From assembly GCA_963789555.1 (NCBI GenBank), contig CAWBKY010000006.1, forward strand, positions 1 to 64,000: a stretch of DNA of 64,000 nt. The letters are read 5' to 3'. Source of the DNA: JACXTP01 sp963789555 (GTDB taxonomy: Archaea; Thermoplasmatota; Thermoplasmata; Methanomassiliicoccales; UBA472). The notes under the pieces were generated by a model. It saw nothing but the letters and a program-made list of their open reading frames with translations, did no database searches and was not told the origin of the DNA. The stretch's first letter is position 1. Every line of letters begins with the position of its first letter. Of the stretch, positions 30,007 to 39,522 are shown piece after piece. The position numbers and the translations under genes are program-made.

Positions 30007-31071
30007 TCAGATGACCTGAGTGATCGTGGCTATCTTCTCTGCCGCCTCGGCCGTCAGCCCCATGCCCAGGATCGTGAAACGGTCCTTTCGGATCTTGTGG
30101 GCCGTGACCAAGGCCTGTATCACCTGCTCCTTCGTGATGCCCATGTCCCGTGCGGAAGTGGGCGCACCGATGCGGAGCAAAGCATTCCTTATCCGGTGCC
30201 AATCCCCGCCGTGAAGGTACATCATCATGATGCAACCGACGCCGCACTGCTCGCCGTGCAGCGCCTTCCCTGGCGCGATCAGGTCCAACGCATGGGAGAA
30301 CATATGTTCCGACCCGCTCGTCGGCCTCGAGCTTCCCGCCACGCTCATCGATATGCCGGAGATTATTATGGGGCGTATGGCGATCCACACGCTCTCCTCC
30401 AATCCCGGCCGGATGAGGTCGGCGCTCTCTATAATGGTCTCAGCCGTATAGCTCGCCAGGGAGTAGGCGGAACGGCTGAAGCTCTCATTGCGCAAGCGCT
30501 TGGCGAACTCCCAGTCCATCAGCGCCGTTGAGTTGGAGATGACGTCCGCGCAGCCAGAGGCCAGCAGACGGTATGGTGATTGGACGATGACGGCGGTGTC
30601 TGCCACCACGCCCAACGGGACCTTGGCGTCCATCGAGACCGGTCCCTTGTTGTTGCGGATCGAGGCCCGCCCGGAGGCGATGCCATCATGCGAGGCGGAG
30701 GTTGGGACGGACAGGAACTCCAGACCGAGCTCCTTGGCGGTCATCTTGGCCAGGTCGATCTTGCTCCCGCCGCCCACCCCGAGGAGGAAGTCCGCCTTCG
30801 CTTCCCGGGTGGCCTCAACCACCTTCTTCAGGTTCTCATCTGAAGCCTCGGTCACGAGCACCTGTTGCACATCGTAACCGTTCTTGCGCATAGCGTCCTC
30901 TATGACCTCCCCTGCGGCCTTCTGGGTCTTCTCCCCGGCGACTATCATCGCCGTACCGGTGAGAGCGAACTCCTTACAGACCTTGGGGACCAATTCAATG
31001 ACGCCGTGGCCCGCAAGAACTTGTCGAGGAAAAACCATGGAGCGAGCCTTGGTGAAGTCGCCTTCTTCCAT
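30007..31071 (-). CDS. egsA: Glycerol-1-phosphate dehydrogenase [NAD(P)+]
   Basis: Makes sn-glycerol-1-phosphate, the archaeal lipid backbone, from dihydroxyacetone phosphate. The NAD-binding region is FLLGVGGGSKIDLAKMTA. The zinc ligands are in VPTSASHDGIASGRAS, TSGSEHMFSHALD and KALHGEQCGVG, the standard D/H/H set. It is 354 residues, as usual for the family, and intact. With the HMG-CoA synthase operon and aconitase X it accounts for the lipid side of this window. It is firm evidence for an archaeal source. Confidence 0.95.
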   Translation of the reverse strand: MEEGDFTKARSMVFPRQVLAGHGVIELVPKVCKEFALTGTAMIVAGEKTQKAAGEVIEDAMRKNGYDVQQVLVTEASDENLKKVVEATREAKADFLLGVGGGSKIDLAKMTAKELGLEFLSVPTSASHDGIASGRASIRNNKGPVSMDAKVPLGVVADTAVIVQSPYRLLASGCADVISNSTALMDWEFAKRLRNESFSRSAYSLASYTAETIIESADLIRPGLEESVWIAIRPIIISGISMSVAGSSRPTSGSEHMFSHALDLIAPGKALHGEQCGVGCIMMMYLHGGDWHRIRNALLRIGAPTSARDMGITKEQVIQALVTAHKIRKDRFTILGMGLTAEAAEKIATITQVI

Positions 31072-31185
31072 CCAAGCACCGTTAATGCCTCAATATAAGG
31101 CTACTCGTTCATGTAGTTATCGGTAAACCGTGCTTCCCAGCAAGACACTGGCATGAGCATTGGCGTTCATTATTTTAAGAATAAG

Positions 31186-31264
31186 GCGCTCGGGCGGGTG
31201 GCCCAAGGTGGAACTTGGATCTTACTAGGAGGAGAATAGGGGGAAGGCCCCCGTTCCCGAGCGC
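31186..31264 (-). ncRNA. Candidate structured RNA, family unknown
   Basis: GCGCTCGGG (31186-31194) pairs perfectly with CCCGAGCGC (31256-31264). Inside are two more hairpins, CCAAG-N6-CTTGG and GGGGG-AAGG-CCCCC, giving a three-way junction of 79 bases. It sits in the 415-base non-coding gap between egsA and the sensor kinase. On the minus strand an A/T-rich TTTTTTTATATGAG lies about 30 bases upstream of the outer stem, the distance expected for an archaeal TATA box. Hence the minus strand is preferred, not proven. It does not match tRNA, 5S, SRP or RNase P RNA by eye. Confidence 0.45.
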
Positions 31265-31486
31265 TTGCAGCGAGCAAAGCAACAACTCATATAAAAAAAA
31301 TTTGATTCTTATTATAATCAATTCTAGTATATTCTTAAATAAATAAATAGAAATAATAGTGATATCTGGATGTTGTAAAATATTATAATATAAATTTAAA
31401 AACTAGATTCCTATCATACCGTTGTTTCCTTATTCTTATCTACCCCCTCTCCGCAAGGGGCAGAATCAAACGAATGGCGAAGACCC
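31265..31486. other. AT-rich gap before the sensor kinase
   Basis: Mostly A and T between 31290 and 31430, flanked by high-GC genes. It probably holds the promoter of the kinase operon and that of the candidate RNA. I see no open frame or repeat in it. Confidence 0.5.
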
Positions 31487-34035
31487 ATGATTATCGAAAC
31501 CGGCAACCCGCCCAACATGCTAGATATATATGGTTCCGGGATAGAGAAAGAAGTCTACTGGAAGTATGGAGATCGGATGAGAGGAAGGACATCGGACCAG
31601 GGATTCCCCCTGGAAGGAGGGGAGATCGTTTGTATCGCGGACCTTGATGACAACATCATCAGTGCCAACCCCTTCACCTTCAGACTGTTGCGTCAATCCA
31701 GCCATCCTAGGAAGATCGAAGGGTTGGTGGAGCTCATCCATCAGGAGTCCTCGCTTGACTTCGAGGACCGAGTCCGTCAAGTGCTTTCCGGCGAACTTGA
31801 TTCCGACACCATCAAGGTCCCGATGCATCTGCCAGAGGGCGACATCTATTATTTGCTCACCCTCAGTCCGGTCAACGATCGCGAGGAGATCACCGGCGTG
31901 GCCGTGACCGGCCATCCTGAGGGGGAGATCGGTCCCGGTTCTCCAAAGGGCAGCCGGTGCCTTTGAGCGCCGACCTGCTGGCCAGCCTTAATATAATGCT
32001 CGTCTATGTGAACCCGACCGGGGCCATCGTCCATGTGAACCGAGCCTTCGAGAACCTGCTGGGGTACAACCTGGACGAGATCCGGGGCAGGCAGCTCGGA
32101 ACCTTGACCACCATGGACGCGACCGCGATGCAACGCATGCGTGATGCTGGTAGCGAAATGCGTCCCGGCGAGGTCCTGTCAGTGGACGTCGACCTCAGGA
32201 CCAGGGAGGGGAAGATAATCCATTCCCAATGGCGGGCCATGTCGGTGCGCGACGAGGATGGCGATCTCAAGGGCGTGATCGCCCTGGCCCAGGACCCCAA
32301 TGCCGCCCGGGTGCTGGAGGTCCAGGTAAGCGAGCTTTCCAGTCAGATCGAGACCCTATCCGTGTCGGCGGCCGAGATGGAATCGGCCCTTGACCCGGAC
32401 GAGGTCATGGAACAGATGATATCGCGCATGATGGCGGCCATACACATGCAGCTTGCGGTCATCCGGATGGCGGACGAACCCGGCCAACAGCAGGTCTTCT
32501 ACAAAGGTCTGGATTTCCAAGAGGCGCGCAACATACTCGACGTAGAGGTCGAGGACTTGGTCCTCTCCGACTGGATCGACGCCCGTGGCATCTACATATG
32601 CCCGGACCGCGAGATGGACCCATTCTTCTCAAAGAGCTATGGCATGCCCCGTAGCTTCATCCTCGCCAGCATCGGGCTCAGGGGTTTCCCTCTGGGGGTG
32701 GCGCTGTTCGGTTCCCCCGCCAAGGACAAGGACCTGGAGCGCAAGGCACCGGTCCTTCAGACCTTCCTGCACCAGATCGCCATGCAGAAACGGGACGAGA
32801 TAACTCACGAGGACGTGGCCCACCGCAATGTGGAACTGCAGACCCTCTACGAGACCTCGAAGATGCTCTCGTCCACCATCGAGCATAAGATCGTCCTCGA
32901 GCTCATATTGGAAAAATCGATGGAACTGGTTCGGTCGGACAACTGCCTCATATTCGAGCTGGACAAGAAGGGCAGGAAACTACGATGCGTCGCCTCCAAG
33001 ACCAAGGACGGCGTGGGCGCCGAGGGGTTGGAGATCGCCATCGGTGAGGGCATTTCCGGCCTGGTGGCGCAGCACCGGGAGGGCATGCTCATCGAGCGGG
33101 CGGACATGGACGGAAGGTCGATATTACTGGACGGCACCCCGGACGAGCCCTCCAGCATCATCAGCGTCCCCCTGAACATCGGTGACGAGATCTTCGGCGT
33201 GATGACCCTGGAGAAGACCCCCGGGGTCCCCTTCAACACCAGTGAGTACCGCCTGGTGGAGATGTTCTCCATCCAGGCCGCCTTTGCGCTCAAGAACGCA
33301 GGCATGTACAAGGGCATGGAGGACAACATGGCCATGCAGCAGATGTACAACGTCCTGCTCACCCACGATGTGGCCAATTACAACGTCCCCATCCATGGTT
33401 TCCTGGAGCTGCTGGTCAAGGACCCCAAGTTGGACGACAGGCAGCGCCGCTACGTCCGCTCCGCCCTGGTCCAGGCGGAGAACATCTCCAGCTTGATCGC
33501 CAGCGTGCGAAAGCTCTGGTGGCTGCGCACGACCGACCAGGAGCTCGACCTGGCCCCCATCAACCTCGCTCCCTTCGTAAGGGAATGCATCGACAGCTTG
33601 CACATGAGCAGCCTGTTCAACGCCATTGAGATCAAGGGCAGATACGAGAGCGAGCAGGCCTTCGTGCTGGCCGACGTCTTCGTCAAGGACATCCTCTACA
33701 ATCTCATCAGCAACGCCTGCAAGTATGGCGACATGCGCCCGGTGGAGGTGGAGCTATATGCCTGGGAGGAGAACGGCAAGGACTATTGGCGCTTGGACGT
33801 CAAGGACCAGGGCAAAGGCATCCCTGACGAGAGGAAGTCAGCGCTCTTCAAACGCTTCGATCGCCTGGATTCCGTGACCGCGGCCGAGGGCCATGGGCTG
33901 GGGCTCAGCGTGGTGAAGGCCTTCTGCGACCGGTACTCCGGCCGCGTCTGGGCTGAGAACCGGGTCCCAGGCGATTGGTCCAAGGGGTCGGTATTTTGTG
34001 TCATATTACCGCGAACCAGGAACCAACCTTCATAA
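31487..34035 (+). CDS. PAS-PAS-GAF-GAF sensor histidine kinase (frame junction near 31935)
   Basis: The first 150 residues form a PAS-like domain (GEIVCIADLDDNIISANPFT). A second PAS (NIMLVYVNPTGAIVHVNRAF) begins in another frame. The open frames overlap at 31957-31966, and removing two bases near 31930 would fuse them. Otherwise the kinase starts at GTG 31957. Two GAF domains follow, then a dimerisation helix with the phospho-histidine in LTHDVANYN (residue 470 counted from 31957), then an ATPase domain with N box LISNACKYGD, G1 DQGKGIP and G2 GHGLGLSVVKAF. No TM helix is seen, so the signal is cytoplasmic. The receiver gene follows at once. Confidence 0.8.
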
Positions 34036-34073
34036 AGGGCTGAGGTAGATACAAGGGCAGGGAGTGGCGAAGC

Positions 34074-34493
34074 ATGGATGAGACGATGGAGAGGGTCAGG
34101 GTCTTGATGGTGGAGGACAACCAGGACCACCTGGACCTATGCCGTGAGTACCTTTCTGAGGACATGTTCGTCCTGGACGCGGCCTTGGACGGGCGCGAGG
34201 CGTTGGACAAGGTCAAGAACAACCAGTACGACATCATCGTCCTTGATTACCGCCTCCCGGACACGACCGGTTCAGAGCTATTGCGCCGCATCCGGGCGAT
34301 GAACAAGGACACCCCGATCATTTTCGTCACTGCCATGGACGACCCGGACATCAGCTTCCAGGTCATGCAGGATGGCGCCTCCGATTACATACCCAAATCG
34401 TTCCAATACTACGAGCGTCTGCGGGACCGTATCCTGGACAATCTGGGCATCGAGGTCGTGGAGGAGGACATCCCTCCGAACCGGCCGGCGTGA
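34074..34493 (+). CDS. Response regulator, receiver domain only
   Basis: The 139 residues are one CheY-like receiver: acidic pair E14/D15 in LMVEDNQDH, phospho-acceptor D58 in IIVLDYRLPD, the conserved Thr in IIFVTAMDDPD, and the lysine in SDYIPKSF. There is no output domain, as is common in archaea. It lies 38 bases downstream of the histidine kinase and is its likely partner. It may be a phosphate shuttle or act by protein contact. Confidence 0.93.
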   Translation: MDETMERVRVLMVEDNQDHLDLCREYLSEDMFVLDAALDGREALDKVKNNQYDIIVLDYRLPDTTGSELLRRIRAMNKDTPIIFVTAMDDPDISFQVMQDGASDYIPKSFQYYERLRDRILDNLGIEVVEEDIPPNRPA

Positions 34494-34507
34494 AGGGGTG
34501 CTCGACC

Positions 34508-35054
34508 ATGGTACTGGTCCTCGGCATCAATGGGAGCCCGAGGAAGGACGGCAACAGCGGCACCCTTCTGGATGAGGCGTTGCGCTCGGCATCTGAGTGC
34601 GGTGCGGACACCATTCGCATCGACGTTTCGGACCTGGACATATCTGGGTGCCGCTCCTGTTGGAGCTGCGAGGAGAGCGGGGAATGCGTTGTCGAGGATG
34701 ACATGGCCAAGGTTTATGAGGTCCTGCTGAGGGCGGATGCCTTGATCGTGGTCTCCCCGGTCTACTTCTCTGGACCCACCAGTCAGCTCAAGCAGCTCAT
34801 CGACCGGTGCAACTGCCTGTGGAACCGCAAGCTGCCCGCTGCCAAGAAGGGCGCGTTGATGGTGGTGGCGGCGGACCCCGACCAGAACTTCGCGACCAAT
34901 CGTCACGGAGCTACGGTCGTTCATGAACTCGGTGGGCTACCCATGCCAGGAAGAGCTCCTCGTGCCTGGGGTGTTCCGCAAGGGCGAGGTCATAGCAGAC
35001 CGCAAAGCCATGCGCCTGGCGATGGAGATCGGGGCCAGGCTGGCCTCAGGCTGA
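34508..35054 (+). CDS. Iron-sulfur flavoprotein / NADPH-dependent FMN reductase family (one frame change)
   Basis: Flavodoxin-like fold with the FMN phosphate loop GINGSPRKDGNSGTLL. The cysteine motif GCRSCWSCEESGEC (C-x2-C-x2-C-x5-C) fits the compact cluster of methanogen iron-sulfur flavoprotein (Isf). A frame change near 34915 joins NRHGATV to FMNSVGYPCQEELLVPGV and ends in MEIGARLASG. The start is set at ATG 34508 and not at the upstream GTG, because family members begin directly with the first beta strand. It probably carries electrons in oxidative stress defence or redox balance. The 3' end overlaps the convergent PrsW gene. Confidence 0.8.
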
Positions 35055-35833
35055 GCCTCCCCGGGCTGGGCGCAAAGGAGGGCGTCAAGGTCCGCCACCT
35101 TCTTCAATATGCGATCGAAGGTGGTGGCCACCAGCAGCACGGCGAAGCCGAGGCCGAGCATGTAGGCGAACTGGGAACCCGAAACCTGCCCTATGATGGC
35201 GAAGAAGTTGAATGAGGCGTGCAGCAACACCGCCAGGCCATAATAGGGGAGCCAGCTGACCTTAAGTCCCTTCGCCCTCATCGCCATCTGCCTGGAGATC
35301 CCGAAACCGGATATGGCGCTGGCGCTGGCATGAAGCAGTGTTGACGTCAAGGCCCTCAGAACGGCCGTGCCCACGAAGACGTCCAGACCCACAGCGATTG
35401 CGTTGGCGCCATAGAGCACGTTCTCCACCGCGGCGAAGCCCAACCCGACCGCCGCCCCGTACACCAGGCCGTTCTTCAGCTCAGCCAGCCGACCCCGGAA
35501 GAGCATGATGCCCCAGGCCTTGGTCATCTCCTCCACCAACGGTGCCATGACGCAGGCCATCAGGATCAATTGGAAGGAAGGGTCCCCCGGATCGAGGTTC
35601 CAGAAGGGCCGGGATAGCGCTCCGCCCTCGCCGAAGAGGAGGGTGATCAGCGCCGATTCCATAATGAACGCCAGTCCCAAGGAGAAGGTCCCGCCCACTA
35701 CGAAGGCGGACAGGAGGGGGCGAAGCTGGTCCCGGTCGCACAGCTCCTTGCTCCGGACCCATAGCACATAGATGATGGGCGGCACTATGGCCGCCAACAG
35801 CACCACCAGGATCTCCCCCGCCGATAAGGCCAA
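34937..35833 (-). CDS. PrsW-family intramembrane protease, copy 1
   Basis: Polytopic membrane protein with all three PrsW motifs in TM segments: EEMTKAWG (EExxK), GFAAVENVLYG (FxxxE) and LLHASFNFFA (HxxxN/D). Family members cleave membrane proteins within the bilayer. The last 40 residues run antisense through the flavoprotein gene and look non-native (RRMALRSAMTS), so the true stop is probably near 35050, hidden by a frame error. It is a tandem paralogue of the next gene. Confidence 0.8.
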   Translation of the reverse strand: MALSAGEILVVLLAAIVPPIIYVLWVRSKELCDRDQLRPLLSAFVVGGTFSLGLAFIMESALITLLFGEGGALSRPFWNLDPGDPSFQLILMACVMAPLVEEMTKAWGIMLFRGRLAELKNGLVYGAAVGLGFAAVENVLYGANAIAVGLDVFVGTAVLRALTSTLLHASASAISGFGISRQMAMRAKGLKVSWLPYYGLAVLLHASFNFFAIIGQVSGSQFAYMLGLGFAVLLVATTFDRILKKVADLDALLCAQPGEAQPEASLAPISIARRMALRSAMTSPLRNTPGTRSSSWHG

Positions 35834-35881
35834 CTTCCTCTCCCGTGGTGATGATTTGTGGGGGCTCTAGATAACAGTTGC

Positions 35882-36670
35882 CTAGCCAGGTTGGTACGGC
35901 ACATACCTGGTGCGGAGCTGCCGATGGACGCCTTCCCTGTCCAAGTGCCTCACCTTGGTCCATATCAAGGCGAAAAGGGCCACGTCCATTATTATGATGA
36001 GGAGCACGCTTCCCACGACCATGGCATCGCCGCCCCCGAACACCTCGGAGCTGGAGGCCATGAAGTTCGATAGTGCGTGGAGGAACACGGCCACCAGGTA
36101 ATAGGGCAACCAGGCCAATGGTCTCTCGATGGGACGGAGTATCTCGCATCGGGCCAGGCCATAACCGGTGATGGCGGTATAACTGGCATGTCCGAGGGCC
36201 GCCGAGACGGCGCGCAATCCCAGCAGCATCAGGGCGGATTCCAAGCCCTCGCTCGTGAGCTGATCGAACCCATAGAGCACGTTCTCCACCGCGGCGAAGC
36301 CCAACCCGATGCAGGCCCCGTAGATCAGTCCGCTCTCCAGTCCGGTGAAGCGCTTCCTGAAGAACATCACGCCCACCCCTTTGGTCAGCTCCTCGGCGAT
36401 GGGCGCGACCAGCACAGCGGCCCAGATCGTCGAATCGCTCTCCTCTCCCCCCACGATGACGATGATCACGATGATGGGGATGAGCATCAGGAAGCTGAGG
36501 ACCAGAGCGGCTATTATGGAGAAGGTGGAACCCACCCCCAGCGCCTTGAAAAGGTCGATGACCTTCTCGCGATGCAACCTGCTAGCATGCCTTATCAGGA
36601 AAAGATAGAGGATGGAAGCGCCAAAAGCGCCCACTATCAGCAAGGCCAGTCCGAACAGGTCGATGTCCAT
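35882..36670 (-). CDS. PrsW-family intramembrane protease, copy 2
   Basis: A 262-residue polytopic protein with the same layout as copy 1: APIAEELTKGVGVMFF, GLGFAAVENVLYGFD and VFLHALSNFMAS. The two genes share a nearly identical nucleotide block at the FxxxE active-site helix (about 35410-35450 and 36270-36310), pointing to duplication or gene conversion. The frame is intact. The 49-base spacing suggests co-transcription. Confidence 0.85.
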   Translation of the reverse strand: MDIDLFGLALLIVGAFGASILYLFLIRHASRLHREKVIDLFKALGVGSTFSIIAALVLSFLMLIPIIVIIVIVGGEESDSTIWAAVLVAPIAEELTKGVGVMFFRKRFTGLESGLIYGACIGLGFAAVENVLYGFDQLTSEGLESALMLLGLRAVSAALGHASYTAITGYGLARCEILRPIERPLAWLPYYLVAVFLHALSNFMASSSEVFGGGDAMVVGSVLLIIIMDVALFALIWTKVRHLDREGVHRQLRTRYVPYQPG

Positions 36671-36755
36671 CTGAAACGTTCAAGGCATTGGTCTCATGCT
36701 ATTAACAATTAATCGCACAAATGGCCTCTCCAGATGATCATCGAGCGCCAACGGT

Positions 36756-37716
36756 TCATCCGTCCATCTTGGAAAGGACCTCCGGTCCGAACGGGTCGAG
36801 CAGTGCCCCGCCCGCCCCCATCTCCAACAGGAGCTCCTTATCGGCCAACCTCACTCCCCCACCGATAAGGGGCGTCTCGGCATATGTGCACATGTTGCCC
36901 GCCCAATAACGGTCCGGTCCCTGGCCCCGACCAATACGTCTTCAGGTCAAGGAAGGCGATCTTTCGGTAGCCCATCGACCGCAAGGCATCGGCCACCTTC
37001 CTCGGGTCGGTCTCTGGCTCCCTTTGACGACGCCATACCACATCAGGCGCGCAGCAGATGCAAGGGACCACCCGGTCCGAAAGGTCGATGGCCTTGCGGA
37101 AATGTTCAAGCGAGGAGGTCCCAATGGTGCAGACCAGCATGTGGTCCGCCCCCATGAGGAAGGCATCGAACACGTCCTGTTCGCCGCGCAGCCCGATGTC
37201 AAGCCATATCTGGTTCTTCCTCTTCATGGCCCGCCTCATGCCCTCGATGTCGGCCTCCCCCTCGTTTATGCCGTCCAGGTCGAGGAAGGCGGCCTCCTTG
37301 CTGCCATAGACCTCCTTGGTGATCTTCTGCCAATACGGCCCTAGCAGCGCCTTTCGCCCAGCGGTTTGGAGGGACCCCCCCTCCCAGACCACCTCGGTCA
37401 CCCTGGTCACTGGTCGCGAGGTCTCGCCGTTCATGCGCGTGAACCTTCTGCCCCCGGTCTCAAGGGGGAGGAGGGGCACCAGGACGAACTCCGGACCGCT
37501 CTCCAATGAAGGCGCACCCTTTTCCGAAACGAAGCGCTGATAATCCTCCACGGTGGCGAACTCCATGGGCACGCCTATCTTTCCACAATTGAAGCACTTG
37601 TAGCTACCATCATCGTTGTCCAGATGGGCCATCGGCCCACCGACCAGGGTCATCTCCTCCAGGTCGGTGCTGTAGCAATGGGGGCATACCTTGAAGCCTA
37701 TGTCCTTCTCGTCCAT
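36756..37716 (-). CDS. Zinc-ribbon plus HisA/HisF-like TIM-barrel protein (one frame change)
   Basis: An N-terminal zinc ribbon (CPHCYSTDLEEMTL, then YKCFNCGKIGVP, residues 12-47) is joined to a TIM barrel resembling HisA. EAAFLDLDGINEGEADI matches HisA strand 2 (DLDGA), and DIGLRGEQDVFDAFLMGAD matches the mid-barrel. After removal of one base near 36918 the end reads TPLIGGGVRLADKELLLEMG then GALLDPFG, matching the HisA phosphate-binding strands 7-8. No his operon is adjacent. Homologues in methanogens are of unsettled function. Confidence 0.7.
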
Positions 37717-37740
37717 CGTAACGTCCCCTGAGCGGAGAAA

Positions 37741-39283
37741 CTAGGTTATATGGTTATCTGGAGCCCGGTTCAGGGCTGAGGGCAGGACGTCACTCGCCTT
37801 CTCGCCCTCGGGATGCACATCGTTCTCGTAGTCCAGCCCATGTCCTGGGCGCATCACCAAGGCCACAACGAAACCGATCAAGGAGAATGCCATGCCAGCG
37901 ATCCAGGCCCACACAAAACCCTGGTCCGAGGTTAGCTCAACGATGACGCTCGGCGGGGCCCCCGGAGGGTTGTAGGCGACCAAGTAGCCGGCCATGATGA
38001 CCGAGGCCAGGACCGGGCCGATCGAACCTCCTACGATGCGGAACAAGGTGTTCATGCCCGAGGCGATACCGAAGTCCCTCTGGGGGGAGGCCATGGCCAC
38101 CACGTTGATGAGGGAGACCATGGAGAACCCCAGACCGATGCCCATGACGAACATGGCCATCATGATCTCGTTCACATTGGAGTGGAACAGGATGACCAAC
38201 AGATACCCGATGGCGATGAAGAGCAGACCGGTGGCCAGGACCCTGTCCGCCCCCAACCTCTTGGACCATTTCCCGGCCAAGGGGGCGAATATCAGTTGGG
38301 CGATGGCGCTGGGGAACAGGTACACCCCCACATCGAATGCGCTCTCGACCCCTAGTCCCCCCACCGCCTCTGGCGACATGAGGAAGAACGGGAGGGTCTG
38401 GAAGATAAGGAACATGCTTATCCCCACGAAGAACCCGCATATGTTCGCTCCAGCAATGCCCCGGTTGGCCATGAGCCTCAAGGAGACGATGGGGTCGGTG
38501 GTCCTCCTCTCCCAGAGGACGAAACCGATCAGCAATGGCGCGGAAAGGGCGAAGAGCCCGACGATGCCTGATGCTGGTCCAGCCCCATTCATCGCCCTGG
38601 GTCAGGCCAAGCAGGAGGCAGAAGACCCCGAGTCCCAGGAGGGCCGCCCCGGCCACGTCGATCTTGCATTTGATGGTCGTGTCCGTGGTCTTGATGACGA
38701 GGTAGACCACCACGATGAGAAGGGACATGAGAGGCCAGACGATGTCGAACGCCGTGCGCCAATCGAAATATTCCACGATGAGGCCACCAGCGAGCAGGCC
38801 GATGCTCACCCCTACGGAGAACATGGCGCTCACCACTCCGATGGCCATGGGGATGAGGCGCTTGGGGAAATTGTCCCTGATAATGCCGAAGGCCAGGGGG
38901 AACATGCCCATGCCGATCCCCTGCACCGCCCGGAAGGCGATGAGCATGACCATGGAGGTGGAGAAGGCGCAACCCATCAGACCGATGGTATATCCGACCA
39001 TGGAGAGCATCATCACCTTCTTCTTCCCGTAGATGTCGCCTAGGCGTCCCAATAGAGGGGTGGCCACTGCACCGGCGAGAAGATAGGCGGAAAGCACCCA
39101 TGAGACCCATTGCGACTCATCAGGGAACTCCATGGCGATGGTCGGCAGGGCCGGGACCAGCATGATCTCTATGAACATGACCATCATGGCGATGAAGGCC
39201 AATATGATGAGGATGACTCCGGGCCCCTTCAGGGTGAGCCTCTCGACCCCATTGCTAGAGTTAACGGGAACGGTCTCGGACAT
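37741..39283 (-). CDS. MFS transporter, DHA2 (EmrB/QacA) type (one frame change)
   Basis: Fourteen predicted TM helices over about 513 residues. Motif A is GRLGDIYGKKKV between TM2 and TM3, and motif C-like text is VSIGLLAGGLIVEYFDWR in TM5. A frame change near 38587 (one extra base after EWGWTS) separates the halves. The second half contains LAGKWSKRLGADRVL and ends in a hydrophilic tail. It is probably a proton-coupled drug or metabolite exporter. The ATG at 39283 precedes 40 polar residues and TM1. It is divergent from the HdrA-MvhD fusion gene. Confidence 0.88.
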
Positions 39284-39454
39284 GTAAGTATGCCTCTACC
39301 TAGGCTGCCGCATGCCGAAATTCGATATTTAATCATTGTCTTTTCAGACCGCATCGATCCCTGACGGAACTGGATTCGATTTTTCACTTCGCTTATGAGG
39401 TTCCATTCCGTGAGTAATGCGATGCTTCGGCAATGGCTCTCGATGCAACGAATG

Positions 39455-39515
39455 GAATAAATACCAGCTGCTTGGTCGATTCCGACATAACTTTCTAACA
39501 TCTATAATGGAGGAG
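39455..39515 (+). promoter_or_regulatory. TATA box and ribosome binding site of the HdrA-MvhD fusion gene
   Basis: GAATAAATACC (39455-39465) is a good archaeal TATA box 58 bases before the ATG. GGAGGAG (39509-39515) is a strong Shine-Dalgarno 7 bases before the ATG at 39523 and fixes that start. Confidence 0.6.
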
Positions 39516-39522
39516 AAACATA

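Noticed and set aside
31186..31264. tRNA-Sec, tRNA-Pyl or another tRNA in the hairpin-rich gap
   Set aside because: The outer stem is tRNA-like, but there is no T loop of the GTTCRAA type, no anticodon arm and no usable D arm.
34937..35054. Genuine overlap of a PrsW tail with the flavoprotein gene
   Set aside because: The flavoprotein reading is good to its stop, while the last 40 residues of the PrsW frame look like antisense; a hidden frame error is more likely.
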